Below are positions 6,538 to 9,927 of a stretch of 9,927 bases of DNA, piece after piece. The notes under the pieces are model-generated. The model was not told the DNA's origin and made no database searches. It saw nothing but the letters and a program-made list of their open reading frames with translations. This stretch comes from Candidatus Bathyarchaeota archaeon (GTDB lineage Archaea > Thermoproteota > Bathyarchaeia > 40CM-2-53-6 > RBG-13-38-9): the NCBI GenBank assembly GCA_026015225.1, contig JAOZGV010000152.1, positions 1 to 9,927 of the forward strand, given 5' to 3'. A program made the position numbers and the translations under genes. Numbering within the stretch: position 1 is the first letter of the stretch; each line of letters begins with the position of its first letter.

Positions 6538-7023
6538 CTACATTTCCTTATACATCACAATCATATGTTGCCCAGGGCCATTATAGTCTTTTACTGCCCT
6601 ATCGCCTTTGATAACTATTTCTTCTCCTTCCTTCGATATTTTAAAATCTTGGCCTTGAAAAAAATTCAATGAAGCTTTGTTACCAGGATTAATGATTAAG
6701 AAAATTTTTTTGACACCCTTATCTCTTACATCTTCAATAAATCGGTTATATAGATCAATCCCAATTTTTTTCCTTCTCAAATCAGGATCAACGCATATAT
6801 TGTGAATGTATGCAATAGTATTGTTCACTTGAGAAATCCAACCTAGAATAAATCCTGCCATTTTACCTTCTTTTTCAGCTATAAAACAAGTAGTGGCAAA
6901 GTATCTTGTTAGATCGTGATAGATCGAATCTCTTTCTAAAGGTATAGGTGCACAATTAGTTGCAAAGTGCATAATATCTATAAAATCCTCTTCCTTTACA
7001 TTTCTGATCTTTATTTCTAACAA
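6538..7023 (-). CDS. GNAT-family N-acetyltransferase
   Basis: A 161-residue single-domain GNAT acetyltransferase, which would transfer acetyl from acetyl-CoA to an amine. The N-terminal half has the usual IRNVKEEDF opening and an ATTCFIAEKEGKMAGFILG strand pair (residues 43-61). IHNICVDPDLRRKKIG (73-88) is motif A, with RRKKIG as the CoA pyrophosphate loop in place of the usual RGxGxG/A. NPGNKASLNFF (112-122) is motif B. A C-terminal segment DYNGPGQHMIVMYKEM (146-161) adds a strand seen in some EctA-like acetyltransferases, so a small diamine substrate is possible but unproven. Start is TTG: AGGAGAT (7038-7032) precedes it with normal spacing, and a TATA-like TTAATATAT lies near 7066-7058. 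The nearby ATG at the Shine-Dalgarno is out of frame. Single gene, with no functional hint from neighbours. Confidence 0.85.
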   Translation of the reverse strand: MLEIKIRNVKEEDFIDIMHFATNCAPIPLERDSIYHDLTRYFATTCFIAEKEGKMAGFILGWISQVNNTIAYIHNICVDPDLRRKKIGIDLYNRFIEDVRDKGVKKIFLIINPGNKASLNFFQGQDFKISKEGEEIVIKGDRAVKDYNGPGQHMIVMYKEM

Positions 7024-7038
7024 TATACATATCTCCTA

Positions 7039-7338
7039 ATATTGCTTTATACATGCATATATTAAAAAAATATGATTATTGATGCTTGGGATACAGAAAC
7101 TTATTTAAGAAGAATGATTCTAGAGGACCGAGTGTGTACGCTTTAGAATTTCTCTCTCTATTTGATGAATTATTCTTTCTAAGCTTTTCTTGAATTTAGT
7201 ACATGCTAAAAAAAGTATATACCTTATATGAAATTCAAATATATTGAACTGTATGGATTGCATAGGTGAAGGGGAAAATTGTAATCCTTAGATGCTTAAA
7301 AAACATGTACTCAGATTCTAATAATCTTTAATATTTTC
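7039..7338. other. intergenic stretch, no confident gene
   Basis: This holds the GNAT promoter on the minus strand (near 7058-7070) and upstream sequence of the pdxA-like gene on the plus strand. A 24-codon frame at 7072-7146 starts MIIDAWDTETYLRR, reminiscent of the beginning of amidohydrolases, but stops at once and has no continuation in other frames that I can see. TTAAAAAA at about 7294-7302 is a possible TATA for pdxA. Nothing else is supportable. Confidence 0.4.
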
Positions 7339-7353
7339 ATGAAGGAGAGACGA

Positions 7354-8358
7354 TTGAATAGTAAAGTTGCTCCTAGACTAGCTATTACTATGGGTTATGC
7401 GGCTGGTATTGGTCCAGAAATACTCGTAAAATCATTAGTTAACCCAGTAATACGTCGTTATTGTAGACCATTAGTAATTGGCGATAGCAGAGTACTTCAA
7501 AATATATCTCAAAAATGCGGTACATCAATTAAATGGAATAGAGTCTTGAGTTCTAATCAAGTAGAATATAAACCAGGTCAAATTGATCTTTTAGATATAC
7601 AGAATACGCCTATGGATAAATTTGAGTGGGGTAAGGTAATTCCGTCTCTAGGAAAGGCTTCTGGGAAATATATTGAAGTTGCTTGGGAACTCGTTATGAA
7701 CGGAGAAGTTGAAGGTATTATATCAGGAACTCTTCATAAAGAAGCGCTTCATAAGGGTGGTTATAGATTTCGAGATGAACTAGAACTCTTCGAAAATATT
7801 ACCAAGAGATCTAACTCATTCTTTATAGGAGTAAATGAAAAACTGTGGACAATTTCTATTGCTGATCATGTATCATTCAAGGAGATCGCTAATAAGATAA
7901 CAAAAGAAAATGTACTCTTTCATATAAAAGCCATAGACCGATCAATGCAACAATATGGTTTTGAAAGGCCCAAAATTGCCGTTGCTGCGCTTAATGTGCA
8001 TGGAGGTGAGGATGGATTATTTGGTGATGAAGAGATGAAAACCATTAGACCCGCTATACTAGAAGCACGCAAACTTGGAATAGAATCATATGGACCTTAC
8101 CCAGCAGATACGATATTTCTGCGTGCTCAGAAAGGTGAATTTAATGCTATAGTTGGTATGTATCATGATCAGATCAATATTGGGAGAAAATTAATTGGAT
8201 GGAAAAAAGGCACATCTATTATGATGGGTTTGCCAGTCCCATGCGGGACAACATCTCATGGTACTGCATTTGATATTGCTGGAAAGTGCATGGCTCATTC
8301 CTCTAGCATGGAGTTTACAATTAAAACAGTCTCAAAACTTACTCAATGTACGCGCTAA
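7354..8358 (+). CDS. divergent PdxA-family (4-phospho-hydroxyacid) dehydrogenase
   Basis: The PdxA family oxidises 4-phosphohydroxy-L-threonine (PdxA, vitamin B6 route) or D-threonate/D-erythronate 4-phosphate (PdxA2/DenD) with NAD(P). Motifs, numbered from the TTG start: GYAAGIGPE (14-22; usually GDPAGIGPE), SGTLHKEALH (124-133), ALNVHGGEDGLFGDEE (212-227), GPYPADTIF (247-255), MYHDQINIGRK (269-279), and SHGTAFDIAGK (301-311). Two of the three metal-binding His are present (about H216 and H271). The GHTE motif that carries the third is DELE here, with Glu in the His position. Substrate is therefore uncertain and PdxA proper should not be assumed. Start: ATG at 7339 has no Shine-Dalgarno, while GGAG at 7344-7347 lies six bases before an in-frame TTG at 7354, giving 334 residues. 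Tail to tail with the next gene, 4 nt apart. Confidence 0.85.
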   Translation: MNSKVAPRLAITMGYAAGIGPEILVKSLVNPVIRRYCRPLVIGDSRVLQNISQKCGTSIKWNRVLSSNQVEYKPGQIDLLDIQNTPMDKFEWGKVIPSLGKASGKYIEVAWELVMNGEVEGIISGTLHKEALHKGGYRFRDELELFENITKRSNSFFIGVNEKLWTISIADHVSFKEIANKITKENVLFHIKAIDRSMQQYGFERPKIAVAALNVHGGEDGLFGDEEMKTIRPAILEARKLGIESYGPYPADTIFLRAQKGEFNAIVGMYHDQINIGRKLIGWKKGTSIMMGLPVPCGTTSHGTAFDIAGKCMAHSSSMEFTIKTVSKLTQCTR

Positions 8359-8362
8359 AAAT

Positions 8363-8860
8363 TTACTGAGTTTCATCCAATAATATTTCGGTAGTCCACT
8401 TTGCTGCTTTTCCTACCACATCTGGGCATACATCTGTATGTCCTCCGGCTTTGTCGAACATTTCACGTTCTTTAGGATCCCACAAATCATAGTATCTGCC
8501 CATCTTCTTTGTCTGTATGTCTTTGCAGAGAATGCTTCCGTATTCTTCAATAAATTTGTCATGGAGTTTCTTGGCAAGTACCATACACTTTTCTCTTGTT
8601 CCTTGATTCGGAAATTCTTTACGACCGTATCTGTGACTAATCATTGAAACTCCACCTGAGAGTGCTCCACAAGTTCCATTTATCGAACGTGCCACACCTC
8701 CAGCAAGGCCATCGATCGCTTGGAATATTTCGTCACTTCCTTTCCCTAAGACTTCGCTTACAGCAGCAAATGTACATTGCGAGCAACTACCATGATCTCT
8801 CTCAAACTTGAATCCTAAATCATAAGCTTTTGTTAATTTACTCTTTTTTTCAGATTTCAT
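8363..8860 (-). CDS. C_GCAxxG_C_C family (putative redox-active) protein
   Basis: This 165-residue protein carries the Cys/Gly pattern that names the C_GCAxxG_C_C family: GSCSQCTFAAVSEVLG (24-39), GLAGGVARSINGTCGALSGGV (51-71), C92, C112, and DVCPDVVGKAAKW (143-155). The six Cys (26, 29, 64, 92, 112, 145) and the Gly-rich helices suggest a redox or metal-binding role. The family is often annotated as redox-active on bioinformatic grounds, and no reaction is established to my knowledge. The first motif here is CSQC, an extra Cys pair compared with the common NCA/CAQ form. The ATG has no Shine-Dalgarno. A TATA-like TTTAAATT at 8899-8892 would start transcription about 8 nt before the ATG, so the mRNA may be nearly leaderless. 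No membrane segment. It is the only gene of this type here, tail to tail with the PdxA-family gene. Confidence 0.88.
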   Translation of the reverse strand: MKSEKKSKLTKAYDLGFKFERDHGSCSQCTFAAVSEVLGKGSDEIFQAIDGLAGGVARSINGTCGALSGGVSMISHRYGRKEFPNQGTREKCMVLAKKLHDKFIEEYGSILCKDIQTKKMGRYYDLWDPKEREMFDKAGGHTDVCPDVVGKAAKWTTEILLDETQ

Positions 8861-8891
8861 ATATATATTTCACTATATTTTGTCAAATCCT

Positions 8892-8899
8892 AATTTAAA
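8892..8899 (-). promoter_or_regulatory. TATA-like element for the C_GCAxxG_C_C gene
   Basis: Minus-strand TTTAAATT centred about 35 bases upstream of the ATG at 8860. Spacing predicts a leader of roughly 8 nt, in keeping with the missing ribosome-binding site. Confidence 0.4.
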
Positions 8900-8929
8900 C
8901 TAACTACTATAGAATAGCAAATTATTAAT

Positions 8930-9088
8930 CTATTTGGGTAAGACTAGCGCGCGCGCTAAAACTTCATTGATATCTAAGTCATTTATGGCGTCCAATAATT
9001 CAATTGCCTTTTCTAGAACCCGTCTTCGATCTCCGTACTCTTCCTTGCTAGCAAATGAATCTAAAATTTTTCCATGTTGTTTGCTCAT
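8930..9088 (-). CDS. small hypothetical protein, 52 aa, charged and helical
   Basis: A minus-strand frame of 52 codons beginning MSKQHGKILDSFASKEEYGD and ending VLARALVLPK. I do not recognise the family. The composition is protein-like: a charged N-terminal half followed by an amphipathic run RRRVLEKAIELLDAINDLD and a short hydrophobic tail. It is not low-complexity like most AT-rich chance ORFs. The frame is open six codons further upstream to a TTG (KLLDLHTHM...), so the start is uncertain; no clear Shine-Dalgarno precedes either. Just upstream on the same strand an unlinked open stretch (9119-9190) reads RKLEYFKFYGLVSEVEKLKK and then stops, so this may be the tail of a decayed longer gene instead of an intact small one. 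A GC-rich block GCGCGCGC (about 8948-8955) lies inside. Confidence 0.45.
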   Translation of the reverse strand: MSKQHGKILDSFASKEEYGDRRRVLEKAIELLDAINDLDINEVLARALVLPK

Positions 9089-9118
9089 GTGTGTATGTAA
9101 GTCCAATAATTTAGATGA

Positions 9119-9190
9119 CTTTTTTTAATTTTTCAACCTCAGACACTAATCCATAGAATTTGAAATATTCTAACTTACGATTTAAAAAAA
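9119..9190 (-). pseudogene. open coding-like fragment without start
   Basis: Minus strand: after a TAG and a run of eight T, the frame reads RTFFLN, RKLEYFKFYGLVSEVEKLKK and VI, then TAA. The mix of charged and aromatic residues with a coiled-coil-like end looks like the C terminus of a protein. There is no ATG, only an internal GTG. The T8 run (about 9184-9191) is a plausible indel site. It may be a remnant joined to the 52-aa frame downstream, which would need one frame change. Weak evidence. Confidence 0.25.
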
Positions 9191-9738
9191 ACGTGCGCTA
9201 CAACCTATAGGCTGGATTAATCTCGATAAAAACCCTCTTTATTTACTGGTTATTATGGATGAAATGCACTGTGTTTTTTTTAAAAAATTTTCTTATGCAG
9301 AAATGATCCTAACAGAAATATTCCTCTTGATATTACTATTTTTTCAAGTTTGTCCAAAATTTATATTAAGTTTAAAAAATTTATTTGCAAAAATTCAAAA
9401 AATTTGGATTCTAATATATTGTTCTTAACCCTAATGGGTTTATGTGTCCGGATAAAAAAGATTGAAAATAAATAATTATGATCTAATATTTGTGCGCGTG
9501 CTTAATATGGCTATGTGGTTGAGCAGTATTTTTTTGATGATGTTTATTTCTATGATGCTTCTGTTAAAGAATTTAATCATCATATTCCTGTTCTCTATTA
9601 CATTTTGAACTCTAAGTAATTTTTGGAATTATTTCTATCCTTGGAAGCCTATTGAAAAGAAACTTAATAAATATCTTCAAACATGATTATTTCGTTTTAA
9701 GAACCCTTGTGCCTAAAACAAGAAAGATAATTTTCAAA
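9129..9738. other. AT-rich gene-poor stretch with short open fragments
   Basis: No intact recognisable gene. Contents: the minus-strand fragment at 9119-9190; an 8-bp palindrome CCTATAGG near 9204-9211; a 57-codon plus frame at 9255-9428 with one hydrophobic segment (EMILTEIFLLILLFFQVC), which may be chance; a small hairpin AACCC-TAAT-GGGTT (9427-9440); and the frameshifted fragment at 9504-9685. The GC-rich word GCGCGTG occurs near 9493 and again near 9740. I see no terminal inverted repeats that would mark an insertion sequence. Confidence 0.4.
9504..9685 (+). pseudogene. frameshifted gene remnant, family unknown
   Basis: One frame reads YGYVVEQYFFDDVYFYDASV, then KEFNHHIPVLYYILNSK and TAA. 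Near that stop another plus frame takes over: TLSNFWNYFYPWKPIEKKLN followed by KYLQT and TGA. Both halves are rich in Tyr, Trp, Phe and charged residues and look like protein, while the alternative frames are low-complexity. A single base change in length around 9597-9610 (ATTTTGAACTCT) would join them into about 60 residues. There is no good start codon except an in-frame GTG. I do not recognise the family; a transposase tail is one possibility. Confidence 0.3.
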
Positions 9739-9746
9739 GCGCGTGC

Positions 9747-9780
9747 GGATATATCCAATTCCGATATATCCCTTTAAATA
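9747..9780 (+). promoter_or_regulatory. promoter with tandem GATATATCC repeats and TATA box
   Basis: GGATATATCC (9747-9756, itself a perfect palindrome) and CGATATATCC (9762-9771) are spaced 15 bases apart and sit directly upstream of TTTAAATA (9773-9780), a TATA-box candidate. The predicted transcript start is near 9803. Two sites touching the TATA box suggest binding of a regulator on one DNA face or a half-turn offset; the regulator is unknown. Confidence 0.5.
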
Positions 9781-9807
9781 ATAGAAGCCTGATAAATGCG
9801 TAGCATA

Positions 9808-9847
9808 GTCACGGGAATCTTTAATGAATCATTAATTTTTTCGTGAC
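9808..9847 (+). promoter_or_regulatory. long imperfect leader hairpin
   Basis: GTCACG (9808-9813) pairs with CGTGAC (9842-9847), and TTAATGA (9821-9827) pairs with TCATTAA (9829-9835) around a single A. The internal bases GGAATCT / TTTTTT can partly pair by G-T and A-T. It begins just after the predicted start site and ends seven bases before the AAAGGA ribosome-binding site, so it lies in the leader of the gene that follows. The T run in its 3' arm could also act as a terminator. Confidence 0.4.
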
Positions 9848-9868
9848 GAACTTAAAGGAAAAAAGAAA

Positions 9869-9927
9869 ATGAATAAAAGATTACTATCAATGCTTTTAGT
9901 GACGCTATTTATAACATCGGCAATAAT
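9869..9927 (+). CDS. N-terminus of a secreted or membrane protein (partial)
   Basis: An ATG frame of 19 full codons reaches the window edge without a stop. AAAGGA at 9854-9859 is a ribosome-binding site with nine bases of spacing. The visible protein, MNKRLLSMLLVTLFITSAI, is a textbook signal-peptide or signal-anchor start: two basic residues after the N terminus, then an unbroken hydrophobic stretch. No cleavage site or lipobox Cys is reached, so secretion, lipoprotein or single-pass anchoring cannot be separated. It has its own promoter with tandem repeats and a leader hairpin upstream, which suggests regulated expression. The product is not identifiable from this stub. Confidence 0.7.
   Translation, partial: MNKRLLSMLLVTLFITSAI

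Noticed and set aside
7072..7146. 24-codon frame MIIDAWDTETYLRR, like an amidohydrolase start
   Set aside because: It stops after 24 codons, has no ribosome-binding site, and I found no continuation in another frame; the likeness rests on about six residues.
8934..9128. Plus-strand 64-codon frame starting MGKTSARAKTSL
   Set aside because: Ser/Arg/Cys-rich translation typical of the antisense of a coding frame; the minus strand gives a more protein-like frame in the same place.
9129..9927. Insertion sequence or CRISPR array in the sparse last kilobase
   Set aside because: No terminal inverted repeats, target duplications, recognisable transposase motif or regularly spaced repeats were seen.

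Overview
The window is AT-rich archaeal chromosome, probably from an uncultured member of the TACK group. The archaeal signal comes from the enzyme set: archaeal-type NMN adenylyltransferase, CTP-type riboflavin kinase with an N-terminal winged helix, archaeal FAD synthetase, diphthine synthase, an MJ1316-type RNA-end domain protein, and a tRNA interrupted by bulge-helix-bulge introns. TATA-like promoters and apparently leaderless genes also fit. The TACK assignment is inference and rests mostly on the non-canonical tRNA introns.

Left part (1-5850) is compact housekeeping coding, mostly single genes arranged tail to tail. An MJ1316-domain protein meets rtcA (RNA 3'-phosphate cyclase), so two RNA-end functions lie together. 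nadM (NAD synthesis) overlaps a SAM hydroxide adenosyltransferase. A metallophosphoesterase stands alone. ribK (riboflavin to FMN) overlaps ribL (FMN to FAD). dphB (diphthamide synthesis) lies upstream of ribL on the same strand, and its stop overlaps what looks like a CTG start of a longer ribL gene carrying an N-terminal DUF357 domain.

Middle part (5850-7340): a tRNA-Lys(CTT) gene (5996-6126) can be folded only by removing two short introns, at tRNA positions 9/10 and 30/31. Each is flanked by a bulge-helix-bulge splice motif. About 400 nt without a confident gene follow, containing competing hairpins and one possible 46-codon ORF, and then a GNAT acetyltransferase on the minus strand.

Right part (7340-9927): a divergent PdxA-family dehydrogenase lacking one expected metal-binding His is tail to tail with a C_GCAxxG_C_C redox-type protein. 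The last kilobase is sparse. It holds a plausible 52-aa minus-strand ORF, short coding-like fragments that look frameshifted, scattered GC-rich GCGCGTG words, and a promoter with tandem GATATATCC repeats and a leader hairpin ahead of a secreted or membrane protein that runs off the window.

Start codons are unusual: nadM, dphB, the GNAT gene and probably pdxA start with TTG, and DUF357-ribL apparently with CTG, each behind a recognisable Shine-Dalgarno sequence. No CRISPR array, intact insertion sequence or phage module is visible.
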